Shown: positions 9,797 through 17,622 of the stretch, one piece after another
How positions within the stretch are numbered: position 1 is the first letter of the stretch
Layout: each line of letters starts with the position of its first letter
NCBI GenBank assembly: GCA_963778185.1
Contig: CAVZTF010000004.1
Location: 558,001-622,000, forward strand
From: RPQJ01 sp963778185
GTDB taxonomy: Bacteria; Pseudomonadota; Gammaproteobacteria; Steroidobacterales; Steroidobacteraceae
DNA length: 64,000 bases
Direction: 5' to 3'
Made by a program: the position numbers and the translations under genes
The notes under the pieces: generated by a model
The model's database searches: none
The model's input: the letters and a program-made list of their open reading frames with translations, nothing else
What the model was told of the DNA's origin: nothing

Positions 9797-11227
9797 TCAG
9801 AGCACCTTGCCCGGGTTCATGATGCCCCGCGGGTCCAGCGCGGCCTTGATGGCGCGCATGACCTCGAGGTCCACGTGTCCCTTGAATCTTGCGAGGTCGT
9901 CGCGCCTGAGGCGGCCGATGCCGTGTTCCGCGCTGATGCTGCCGCGGAAGCGCTGCACGAGTCCGTAGACCGCCGCCTGGATCGCGTGCTCGTGCGAGAG
10001 GAACGCCGTGCGGTCGCCGCCGAGCGGCTGGCTGACGTTGAAGTGCAGGTTGCCGTCGCCGACGTGTCCGTAGGTGACCATGCGCCCGGTGGGCACGATG
10101 GCGAGCACGGCCGCCGTGGCCTCGGACATGAACTCGGGCAGCGCGGCGACCGGCACCGCGACGTCGTGCTTGATGCTGGCGCCCTCGGCGCGCTGGGCTT
10201 CGGGTACGGACTCCCGCAACTTCCACAGCGCGTCGCGCTGCGCCAGTGAATGCGCAAGCACCGCGTCCTGCGCGATGCCGTCCGTCAAGGCCTGCTCGAG
10301 CGCGGATTCCAGTAGACCGCGCAGGGCCGAGTCCTCGCGCGCCGTGGAGATCTCGCAGAGCACGTACCACTCATACGGGCGCTCGAGCGGATCGGTCACG
10401 CCGGGAATGTGGTGCGCGGCGAGTTCGACGGCGATGCGCGGCAGCAGCTCGAAGCTCGTCACGGCGTCGCCCGTGACGGCGCGCAGCCGCGACAGCAGGT
10501 CCACGGCGGCCGCGGGACTCGGTACGGCGACGAAGGCCGTCTCGACGGTACGTGGCCTGGGAAAGAGCTTCAGGCTTGCCGCCGTGATCACGCCGAGCGT
10601 GCCCTCGGCCCCGATGAACAGGTGCCGCAGGTCGTAGCCAGTGTTGTCCTTGCGCAGGCTCTTGAGCCCGTCGATGACGCGCCCGCCGGGGAGCACCACC
10701 TCGAGTCCGAGCACGAGGTCACGGGCGACTCCGTAGCGCAGGGCATTCAATCCGCCTGCGTTGGTCGACAGGTTGCCGCCGATCTGGCAGCTGCCCTCCG
10801 ATCCAAGGGCCAGCGGGAAGTAGCGGTCGGCGCCGGCGGCGGCCGCGCGGACCTGGCCGAGCAGGCAGCCAGCCTCGACGGTCATCGAGAAGTTGTCTGC
10901 GTCCACCTCGCGGACTCGATTCATGCGCCTGAGCGACAGCACGATCTCGTCGCCCTGCTCGGACGGCGTCGCGCCGCCGCAGTAACCCGTGTTGCCGCCG
11001 TGGGGCACCACGCCGACACCGAGCTCGTCGCAGATCTGCAGCACGATCGCGACGTCGGCCGTCGAGCCCGGGCAGACGACGAGGGGGGTCGCGCCACGGT
11101 AGAGCGAACGGAAATCGACCAGGTACGGCTCGACCTGCTCGGGCGCGACGAGGCACGAAGCCTCGCCGAGCGAACGGCGGATGTGTTCGACGGCCGCGGC
11201 GAGGTTTCCGGGTTCGGCTCGGGACAT
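9797..11227 (-). CDS. FAD-linked D-2-hydroxyacid dehydrogenase (GlcD / D-lactate / D-2-hydroxyglutarate type)
   Basis: A 476-residue VAO/PCMH-type flavoprotein. The FAD-binding half shows PHGGNTGYCGG near residue 80 and SEGSCQIGGNLSTNAGG; the C-terminal FAD-oxidase-C domain shows HVGDGNLHFN and the terminal SAEHGIGRLRR. These match the D-2-hydroxyglutarate/D-lactate/glycolate oxidase family. The ATG at 11227 was chosen; the frame stays open upstream into the next gene only as a shadow. It is directly coupled to the lipoprotein hydrolase gene, and the CcdA-like membrane protein gene lies 44 bases upstream. The substrate cannot be fixed from sequence. Confidence 0.88.
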   Translation of the reverse strand: MSRAEPGNLAAAVEHIRRSLGEASCLVAPEQVEPYLVDFRSLYRGATPLVVCPGSTADVAIVLQICDELGVGVVPHGGNTGYCGGATPSEQGDEIVLSLRRMNRVREVDADNFSMTVEAGCLLGQVRAAAAGADRYFPLALGSEGSCQIGGNLSTNAGGLNALRYGVARDLVLGLEVVLPGGRVIDGLKSLRKDNTGYDLRHLFIGAEGTLGVITAASLKLFPRPRTVETAFVAVPSPAAAVDLLSRLRAVTGDAVTSFELLPRIAVELAAHHIPGVTDPLERPYEWYVLCEISTAREDSALRGLLESALEQALTDGIAQDAVLAHSLAQRDALWKLRESVPEAQRAEGASIKHDVAVPVAALPEFMSEATAAVLAIVPTGRMVTYGHVGDGNLHFNVSQPLGGDRTAFLSHEHAIQAAVYGLVQRFRGSISAEHGIGRLRRDDLARFKGHVDLEVMRAIKAALDPRGIMNPGKVL

Positions 11228-11271
11228 TCGGCGTTTATAACCCGGAACCGGCGCCCGCTGCACCGGGTAGC

Positions 11272-12606
11272 TCAGGCACCGCGCGGCGTGGCCACCTTCG
11301 CCACGAGCAAGGCCGCACCAACCGCCACCAGCAGGATGACGATCGAGGCGAGCGCGTTGGTGAGGAGGTTCGGCGCGAGCAGCAGCATCAGGCCGAAGCC
11401 CAGCATCATGAACCCGGAGACGAGCTTCAGCACCCGCCCCTCCGACTCGCTGAGCTTGCGGGCGCCCATCGTCCGCACGAATACGATGACGATCGCAAGC
11501 AGGGGGATGACGTAGATCACGTTGTACGCGGCAAGCCAGGCGTAGTACTGCCAGGTCTCGAGCTTCGCGAGCGTGAGTGTGCGCGTGTACACCATCGGAA
11601 AGCCCGCGGTGCACAGCAACTCGTAGGAGTTCGCCACGATCGCGAGCAGCACGGTGCTCGCGAGCATGGGGCCGAGGCTTCCGGCCGCGACCACCTCGCG
11701 CATGCGCTTGAAGAGCCCGGGTTTCGCCGCGTCCGGGATGGACAGGCTCGGGCCCTGCTTGAACCAGAAGTAGTCCTTGATATTGAGCGCTGCGACGAAC
11801 AGGGCGACGAGGCCCGCGACCGCCGTGATCACGCGCAACTCGCCCGCGATCAGGAACACGTTGAGCCACGCCGCCATGAACACGAAGTAGACGATCCCCG
11901 AGAACATGACGAAGGTGCCGCCCACGATGGCCATGCGGGCACGGCTCTTCGCGTGCACCAGCAGGCTCAGCAGGAACAGCAGGACGAAGAATGCACAGGG
12001 ATTGAACGCGTCCATGCCGGCGAGCACGAGTGTGAGCACCGGCAGCGAGAAGGCCTTGGCATCCACGGTGCCGATGAAGGGCAGGTGGACCGTGGTGCCT
12101 GCTTCGCCCTCGGCCGCGCCGGACGTTGCCGCGGGGACGCCGGTTGCGCCACCTGCGGTGTCCGCGGAAACGCCGGCACCGGGATGGGCGAGGCGGTCCG
12201 CGTGGCATTGCTCGAGCGCCTCGACGATCTGGGCGCCGGTCGTCTCCGCAGTGTCGTAGCCGATCAGCACCTGCCGGCAGAACACGAAGCCCGGGACGGA
12301 CAGCGCCTGCGTACCGAGCGAGAGCGCGGTCTCGTAGTAGAACCTTGCGTTGGCCCGGTTGTCCTTGACCGCGTATTTTCTCACCTCGAGCCACGGCGAG
12401 CGCGTGGCGAACTCGTCGATGAACGGCGCCGCCGCCTGGCAGTGGGGGCAGGTGGGGGAGAAGAAGTAGTAGAGCCGTACGGTGGGCGTCCCGTCGGGGG
12501 CCTGGCCGTACCAGAACGCGTCGGACTCCGGCCCCGGGTCGGCGCCCGCGGCGAACCCGGATACGAGCAGGAGGACGAGCAGGGAGGCAAGACGGGTCAG
12601 GAACAT
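11272..12606 (-). CDS. Membrane protein with N-terminal thioredoxin-like domain and DsbD/CcdA-like helices
   Basis: 444 residues. A signal-like helix (about 3-22) is followed by a periplasmic thioredoxin-like domain with a CPHC active site in SPTCPHCQ, then an Ala/Gly-rich linker near residue 165-190, then about seven or eight membrane helices. The helix containing DAFNPCAFF carries the NPC motif of DsbD/CcdA transporters, and TAGFPM near residue 325 resembles the second conserved cysteine site. It probably moves reducing equivalents across the inner membrane to periplasmic thiols. The ATG at 12606 gives a proper signal; a longer frame to 12804 is a shadow. The domain order (thioredoxin first) differs from DsbD. 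Confidence 0.75.
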   Translation of the reverse strand: MFLTRLASLLVLLLVSGFAAGADPGPESDAFWYGQAPDGTPTVRLYYFFSPTCPHCQAAAPFIDEFATRSPWLEVRKYAVKDNRANARFYYETALSLGTQALSVPGFVFCRQVLIGYDTAETTGAQIVEALEQCHADRLAHPGAGVSADTAGGATGVPAATSGAAEGEAGTTVHLPFIGTVDAKAFSLPVLTLVLAGMDAFNPCAFFVLLFLLSLLVHAKSRARMAIVGGTFVMFSGIVYFVFMAAWLNVFLIAGELRVITAVAGLVALFVAALNIKDYFWFKQGPSLSIPDAAKPGLFKRMREVVAAGSLGPMLASTVLLAIVANSYELLCTAGFPMVYTRTLTLAKLETWQYYAWLAAYNVIYVIPLLAIVIVFVRTMGARKLSESEGRVLKLVSGFMMLGFGLMLLLAPNLLTNALASIVILLVAVGAALLVAKVATPRGA

Positions 12607-12703
12607 TCGGTCGCGTCCGCACGGCAACAGGGAGCGCGAATGATACCGGGGGCGACCCGCAGGACGGTGCGGTTTTCTACGGATGTCCGGGCGCCCTGCG
12701 GAG

Positions 12704-12955
12704 TCACTCCTGCATGCCGTGGTAAAGCAACCGCAGCAGCAGGCGCGCACCGTCGTTGTCCTTGAGCTCGGGATAGCGCGGACCATCGCGAGTACCGATG
12801 TCACGGATGTCGGTCATCAGCTCGGGATGGAACTGGCAGGTGAACGACCGCCGGATCCGGTGGGTCTCCCAGTCCTTGTAGTAGATCGCGGTGGTGCTGA
12901 CTTCGGTCCGGGCTTCGGCGTCCACCTGGGTCTGGGCGAGGATCTCGGGCGGCAC
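12704..12955 (-). CDS. Small ORF resembling the C-terminus of a class-I glutamine amidotransferase
   Basis: 83 residues starting from a GTG only two bases after the Anbu stop, so it is translationally coupled if expressed. The segment FTCQFHPEL matches the His-Pro-Glu end of the GATase-I catalytic triad, and DGARLLLRLL resembles the usual final helix. The nucleophile cysteine half of the enzyme is missing, and the upstream DNA is occupied by the intact Anbu gene in another frame. It could be a remnant of a lost amidotransferase or a retained small protein of the Anbu operon. Catalysis alone is not possible. Confidence 0.5.
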   Translation of the reverse strand: MPPEILAQTQVDAEARTEVSTTAIYYKDWETHRIRRSFTCQFHPELMTDIRDIGTRDGPRYPELKDNDGARLLLRLLYHGMQE

Positions 12956-12957
12956 GA

Positions 12958-13701
12958 TCAGCGCACGCCCAGCCAGTCCGGGTTGGGCAGTTCGCTGAAC
13001 GCCTCGCGCAGCGCCTCGCCCCAGCCGCTGCGGATCAACTGGAAGTAGCGGTCGTCAGCGTCGATGTTCACGTGGCCCGCCACGCGATACTCGTCGCGCC
13101 TCACGATCACCAGGTCGAGCGGCGGCCCGACCGTCAGGTTCGAGCGGATGGTCGAGTCCATGGAGATCAGCGCGCACTTGGCCGCCTCGGACAGCGCCAT
13201 GCTGCGGCGGGTGACGCGATCCATGATGGGCTTGCCGTACTTCGATTCGCCGATCTGGAAGTAGGTCGTGTCGGGCGAGGCCTCGATGAAGTTGCCGGCG
13301 GCGTAGACGTTGAAGAGCCGCGGCGCCTCGCCCTTGATCTGCCCGCCGACGATGAACGTCGAGTTGAACTCGACCCCCTGCGACTTGAGGGCATCCCCGT
13401 CCCGGACGTGCATCTCGCGCAGGGCCTCGCCGACACAGCGCACGGCCTCGAACATGTTGGGACAGTTGTCCAGGCTCATCGTCTGCGGATCCTGCTCGGC
13501 GAGTTTCTCGGCCAGCAGGTTCAGTACCCCCTGCGAGATCGCGAGGTTGCCCGCCGAGAGCAGCACGATCACTCGCTCCCCGGGCCGCTCGAACACCGTC
13601 GTCTTGCGGAAGGTGCTGATCTGGTCCACGCCCGCGCTGGTCCGCGAGTCGGAGAGGAATACCAGCCCTGAATCGAGGAGCATCGACACGCAATAGGTCA
13701 T
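12958..13701 (-). CDS. anbu: Anbu, bacterial proteasome-like Ntn hydrolase
   Basis: 247 residues of the proteasome beta fold. Translation begins MTYCVSMLL, so Thr2 would be the N-terminal nucleophile after Met removal, and SDSRTSAGVDQ is the diagnostic Anbu block. Anbu proteins form open ring or helical assemblies and are proposed peptidases of a tagging system with the three genes upstream. It overlaps the transglutaminase gene by 4 bases (ATGA) and is the fourth gene of a tight operon. The substrate and assembly in this organism are unknown. Confidence 0.92.
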   Translation of the reverse strand: MTYCVSMLLDSGLVFLSDSRTSAGVDQISTFRKTTVFERPGERVIVLLSAGNLAISQGVLNLLAEKLAEQDPQTMSLDNCPNMFEAVRCVGEALREMHVRDGDALKSQGVEFNSTFIVGGQIKGEAPRLFNVYAAGNFIEASPDTTYFQIGESKYGKPIMDRVTRRSMALSEAAKCALISMDSTIRSNLTVGPPLDLVIVRRDEYRVAGHVNIDADDRYFQLIRSGWGEALREAFSELPNPDWLGVR

Positions 13702-14510
13702 TGCTGCTGCCCCGTCCCGTTCGTCACCTGCACCGACACCGACATCGATTCCTGCCCGCCGCCACGTCGCATGCCGCGCACGGGCGCCGCGTCGAGGTAA
13801 TCCCTGCCGACGGCGAGCCGGCAGTGGCGCTCGCCTGCCACCTCGCCGTGCGTCACGTCGAGGCTGACCCAGCCCTGCTCCGGCCCGAGCCACACGTCGA
13901 CCCAGGCATGGCTCGCGACCTCGCCGTGATCGCCCCCGTAGAAGTAGCCGCTCACGTAGCGCGCGGGCACGCCGGCGGCCCGACAGCAGGCCACCATGAC
14001 CTGCGCCTGGTCCTGGCAGACGCCGACACCGAGGTCCAGGGCCTCGGCGGCCGTGTGAGTCACGTCGGTAATGCCGGGCTCGTAGGTGACCGCCCTGCGG
14101 ATACCCTCGACGAGTTCGAGCAGCGAACCCTGCGAGGCCGGGTGGCGGCCGAGGTGCCGCTCCGCGAGCCGGCGCAAGCCCACGTCCGGGCAGGTGAGTG
14201 CCGTTGGCGCGAGGAACGCGAGGGGCGAGAGGACGCAGGCGTCCGGTGCGTCGGAGGCGATGCCCTCGCCCACGTCGGCGATGCCGTCGACGACGATGCA
14301 CATCTGGCGATGCGGGGTCTCGACCGTGACGATGTGCGTCAGGTTGCCGTACGCGTCGAGCTGCTCGAGGCGTTCACCGGGCGAGGTCACGCGCCAGCTC
14401 ACGACGCGCTGCCCCGGATCGATCCGCGGCGTGAGCTTGAGCGCCTGGATGCTGTAGCTCACGGGCTCCTCGTAGACGTAGCGAGTTTCGTGGCGGATGT
14501 GCACTTGCAT
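13698..14510 (-). CDS. Transglutaminase-like cysteine protease of the Anbu operon
   Basis: 270 residues. An N-terminal beta-rich domain (about 1-120; begins IRHETRYVYEEPV) precedes the transglutaminase-like papain fold. The catalytic triad is visible as Cys in GVCQDQAQ, His in SHAWVDVW and Asp in SLDVTHG. Members next to ATP-grasp and alpha-E genes are thought to cut or remodel peptide bonds made by the ATP-grasp ligase. It starts 5 bases after the alpha-E stop and overlaps anbu by 4 bases. No signal peptide is seen, so it should be cytosolic. Confidence 0.9.
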   Translation of the reverse strand: MQVHIRHETRYVYEEPVSYSIQALKLTPRIDPGQRVVSWRVTSPGERLEQLDAYGNLTHIVTVETPHRQMCIVVDGIADVGEGIASDAPDACVLSPLAFLAPTALTCPDVGLRRLAERHLGRHPASQGSLLELVEGIRRAVTYEPGITDVTHTAAEALDLGVGVCQDQAQVMVACCRAAGVPARYVSGYFYGGDHGEVASHAWVDVWLGPEQGWVSLDVTHGEVAGERHCRLAVGRDYLDAAPVRGMRRGGGQESMSVSVQVTNGTGQQQ

Positions 14511-14515
14511 GATGG

Positions 14516-15466
14516 TCACCCCTGGGGGATGTGCCCGAGGAAGTCGCGGCCGATGCGGTCGCTGAGGTCGGCGATGCAAGCGAGCACGTCGCGCAGGAAC
14601 GGCCCGGCGCCGCCGTCGACCAGCGACTCCGCCGTCCCGAAGCGCAGGTCGGCGTGCAGCTTGCCTGCCCGCCGCTCGGCCTCGCCGGACTGCGTGTTGG
14701 CGACCGCCTGCAGGTTTTCGTACACGAGCTGTGCCGAACGGTAGATGGAGCGCGGCACGTCCTTGCGGAAGACCACGAACTCGACGACGCGCGCGGGGCT
14801 CACGCGGTCGCGCGAGACGCGCCGGAAGATCTCGAACGCCGACAGCGCCCTGAGCAGCACGCTCCAGGGGTAGTAGTCGTGCGCGGCGCCAGGGGCGGCC
14901 GGCACGGGGTCCTCGCAGGCCAGGCGCACCTGCAGCAGCCGCGCGACACCGTCTGCGCGCTCGAGGAACGTGCCGATCTGCATGAAATGGTAGCCCTCGT
15001 CCCGCAGCATCGAGCCGAGCACCACGCCGCGCGCCAGGTGCGCCCGGTATTTCACCCAGTCCACGAACTCCGCGACGTTGCGCGCGGTGAAGCGGGTGGG
15101 CGCCTGGCTGCGGGCCTCGAGCCAGGTCGAGTTGAACGTCTCCCACATCTCCGAGGAGATCGAGCCGCGTACCGCGCGCGCGTTCTCGCGTGCGCAGCGC
15201 AGGCAGCTCATGATGCTCGAAGGATTGCCGGCGTCGAAGGCGAGGAAGTCGATGGCCTTGTGCGGTTCGATCCCGCCGTGGCGCTCGGCGTAGGCGTCGT
15301 CGAGGCCCAGCACGACCAGCGCCTGCGACCAGCCGAGCCCGTCGGAGTGGACTTCGTGCGGCAGCAGCGAGAGGCGGTACTCCACGTCGAGCGTGCGCGC
15401 GAGGTTTTCGGCGCGCTCCGCGTAGCGCCCCATCCAGTACACGTGGTCGGCGGTACGGCTCAGCAT
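14516..15466 (-). CDS. Alpha-E domain protein (DUF403)
   Basis: 316 residues, almost wholly alpha-helical. The start MLSRTADHVYWMGRYAERAEN is the diagnostic opening of the alpha-E family, and FLERADG appears mid-protein. Alpha-E proteins always travel with circularly permuted ATP-grasp ligases and transglutaminases and probably act as a partner or scaffold in the peptide-forming complex; no catalytic activity is established. Its ATG overlaps the ATP-grasp stop by one base (TGATG), so the pair is translationally coupled. Confidence 0.92.
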   Translation of the reverse strand: MLSRTADHVYWMGRYAERAENLARTLDVEYRLSLLPHEVHSDGLGWSQALVVLGLDDAYAERHGGIEPHKAIDFLAFDAGNPSSIMSCLRCARENARAVRGSISSEMWETFNSTWLEARSQAPTRFTARNVAEFVDWVKYRAHLARGVVLGSMLRDEGYHFMQIGTFLERADGVARLLQVRLACEDPVPAAPGAAHDYYPWSVLLRALSAFEIFRRVSRDRVSPARVVEFVVFRKDVPRSIYRSAQLVYENLQAVANTQSGEAERRAGKLHADLRFGTAESLVDGGAGPFLRDVLACIADLSDRIGRDFLGHIPQG

Positions 15467-16887
15467 CAGGCCTCCAGCACCCAGGTGTCCTTGGTGCCAC
15501 CGCCCTGCGACGAATTCACGACCAGCGAGCCCGCGCGGAGCGCCACGCGCGTGAGACCGCCCGGCACGATGGTGACGTCGCGACCCGAGAGCACGAACGG
15601 GCGCAGGTCGATGTGGCGGGGCGCGACGCCCTGCTCGACGAAAGTGGGGCAGGTCGACAGCGCCAGCGTCGGTTGTGCAATGTATTTCCCGGGGGCGGCG
15701 AGGATGCGCAGCCGGAAGTCCTCGCGCTCGGCCTCCGTCGCGGTGGGCCCCACCAGCATCCCGTAGCCGCCCGCGCCGTGCACTTCCTTGACCACCAGCT
15801 CGTCGAGGTGCGCGAGCGTGTAGGCGAGATCGTCCTTGCGTCGCAGGATCCGCGTAGGCACGTTCGCGAGCAGCGGCTCCTCGCCGAGGTAGAACCGCAC
15901 CATGTCGGGGACGTACGGATAGATGGACTTGTCGTCGGCGATACCGGTGCCGATGGCGTTCGCGATGGTCACGCGGCCTGCGCGGTAGGCCGTCATCAGC
16001 CCCGGCACGCCGAGCGCCGAATCGGGGCGGAACACCAGCGGGTCGAGGAAGTCGTCGTCGATGCGGCGGTAGACCACGTGCACCCGCTGCCGCCCCTGCG
16101 TGGTGCGCATGTAGACGAAGCCGTCGCGCACGAAGAGGTCCTGCCCCTCGACCAGCTCGACGCCCATCTGCTGCGCGAGGAAGGCGTGCTCGAAATAGGC
16201 GCTGTTGTGCGCGCCCGGCGTCAGGACCACGACCACCGGTTCCGCGACGCCTTCGGGCGCCACGCTCGCGAGGTTCTCGAGCAGCCGCTCCGGGTAGTGC
16301 TCGACCGGCGCGATGCGGTGGAGGGAGAAGAGCTCGGGGAAGAGCCGCATCATCATCCTGCGGTCCTCGAGCATGTAGGAGACGCCCGAGGGCACTCGCA
16401 GGTTGTCCTCGAGCACGTAGAACTCGCCCTGGCCCGCGCGCACCACGTCTATGCCGGCGATGTGGGCGTAGATGCCGCCGGGCACATCGAGTCCCTGCAT
16501 CTCCGGGCGGTACTGCGGATTGCAGAAGATCTGCTCGGCGGCGAGCACGCCCGCCTTCAGGATCTCCTGGAGGTGGTAGATGTCGCCGATGAAGGCGTTC
16601 AGCGCCCGCACACGCTGGCGCAGACCCGCGGCGAGCTTGCTCCATTCGTCCGCCGACAGCACCCGCGGTACGATGTCGAAGGGAATCAGTCGCTCGTTGC
16701 CGTCTTGCTCGCCATGGACCGAGAAGGTGATGCCGACCCGGTGGAAGAAGCTGTCGGCCTCCGCGCGCCGCTGTCGCAGCACGTCCTCGGGCTGGCGGAT
16801 CAGCCAGTCGGCGTAGGCGGCATAGTGCGGCCGCACCTGCCCGTCGGCCGTGTACATCTCGTCGTAGGCAGGCATGGGGCGGTGCAT
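15466..16887 (-). CDS. Circularly permuted ATP-grasp ligase (type 2)
   Basis: 473 residues. Characteristic blocks are VPGGIYAHIAGIDVVR, YVLEDNLRVPSG, VVVLTPGAHNSAYFEH, NAIGTGIADDKS and VVKEVHGAGGYGM, all typical of the permuted ATP-grasp group predicted to form amide bonds on peptides or proteins. It is the first gene of the operon with alpha-E, transglutaminase and Anbu. The ATG at 16887 was used; MPAYDEMY four codons later is an alternative. Roughly 170 bases separate it from the cNMP-binding gene upstream, leaving room for a promoter. Confidence 0.92.
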   Translation of the reverse strand: MHRPMPAYDEMYTADGQVRPHYAAYADWLIRQPEDVLRQRRAEADSFFHRVGITFSVHGEQDGNERLIPFDIVPRVLSADEWSKLAAGLRQRVRALNAFIGDIYHLQEILKAGVLAAEQIFCNPQYRPEMQGLDVPGGIYAHIAGIDVVRAGQGEFYVLEDNLRVPSGVSYMLEDRRMMMRLFPELFSLHRIAPVEHYPERLLENLASVAPEGVAEPVVVVLTPGAHNSAYFEHAFLAQQMGVELVEGQDLFVRDGFVYMRTTQGRQRVHVVYRRIDDDFLDPLVFRPDSALGVPGLMTAYRAGRVTIANAIGTGIADDKSIYPYVPDMVRFYLGEEPLLANVPTRILRRKDDLAYTLAHLDELVVKEVHGAGGYGMLVGPTATEAEREDFRLRILAAPGKYIAQPTLALSTCPTFVEQGVAPRHIDLRPFVLSGRDVTIVPGGLTRVALRAGSLVVNSSQGGGTKDTWVLEA

Positions 16888-17055
16888 CGGGGCGTTCCTT
16901 CAGGAACCCCCAAGCGAAATTCATGCCAGCATGGCGGGCCGCGCTTCACGGGCACGCGATGCCCCGCTGCGGTGCGGCCAGCTGCGCCACGGCGGGCTGT
17001 CGGCTCCAGATTGGTGCACGGGGCCGCCCGCGGCCCTGCGCAGGTGGACGCACGG

Positions 17056-17541
17056 TCAGTAGCGCCCGTGCGTCTTGTACAGGTAGTTGGTGAGTTCGGC
17101 CGTCTGCATCGAGAGACGGCGCTGGATCTCGTGCACGACTCGCACGATGGCGCGCATCACGTGGTAGACCACCTTCGGCCGCGTCTCGAGCAGGCCCTCG
17201 AGTGCGTCGCGGCTCAGTCCCAGCACTCGCGTGTCGGAAAGCGCCACGAGCGAGGCATAGCGGGTGCTGCCATCGAGGAACGAAAGCTCGCCCACCACGT
17301 CGCCGGGGCGGATGGCACTAAGCGTCACTTCGCCGTCCGTGCCCGCACCCTTGACCACACCCAGCACGCCGCTCACGACCACGTAGAGATGGTCGTCCGC
17401 GGAGCCCTCTGGCACCAGCACCTCGCCGTGCCTCAGGTCGCGAAGGGTCATGGCCTTGGCCAGCACCCTGCGCTCGTCGTCGTTCAGCTCGACGGCCAGC
17501 TTCGACGTGCCGAGTCCTTCGAAAATGCCCGCTTCGCTCAT
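17056..17541 (-). CDS. Cyclic-nucleotide-binding domain protein without HTH
   Basis: 161 residues, essentially one cNMP-binding beta-roll (about 15-130) with a helical tail. VPEGSADDHLYVVVSG and the phosphate-cassette-like PGDVVGELSFLDGSTR segment match the Crp/PKA-R fold. No DNA-binding helix-turn-helix follows; the C-terminus ends shortly after MQTAELTNYLYKTH. It may sense a cyclic nucleotide or act in a protein complex. It lies upstream of the Anbu operon on the same strand, but about 170 bases away, so a link is only positional. Confidence 0.8.
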   Translation of the reverse strand: MSEAGIFEGLGTSKLAVELNDDERRVLAKAMTLRDLRHGEVLVPEGSADDHLYVVVSGVLGVVKGAGTDGEVTLSAIRPGDVVGELSFLDGSTRYASLVALSDTRVLGLSRDALEGLLETRPKVVYHVMRAIVRVVHEIQRRLSMQTAELTNYLYKTHGRY

Positions 17542-17622
17542 GGTCGTCCGCTCCGCGCGTCGAATTGCCGTAGGGCCGGATTTTCGCGGCCCGGGCCGCG
17601 TCGCGATAGTAGGTGAAACCCG

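Noticed and set aside
11228..12622. A long minus-strand extension of the FAD-linked dehydrogenase frame (up to 941 codons in total)
   Set aside because: The extension is Arg/Pro-rich, has no homology-like pattern and lies over the intact thioredoxin/CcdA-like gene in another frame; the ATG at 11227 starts the family domain correctly.
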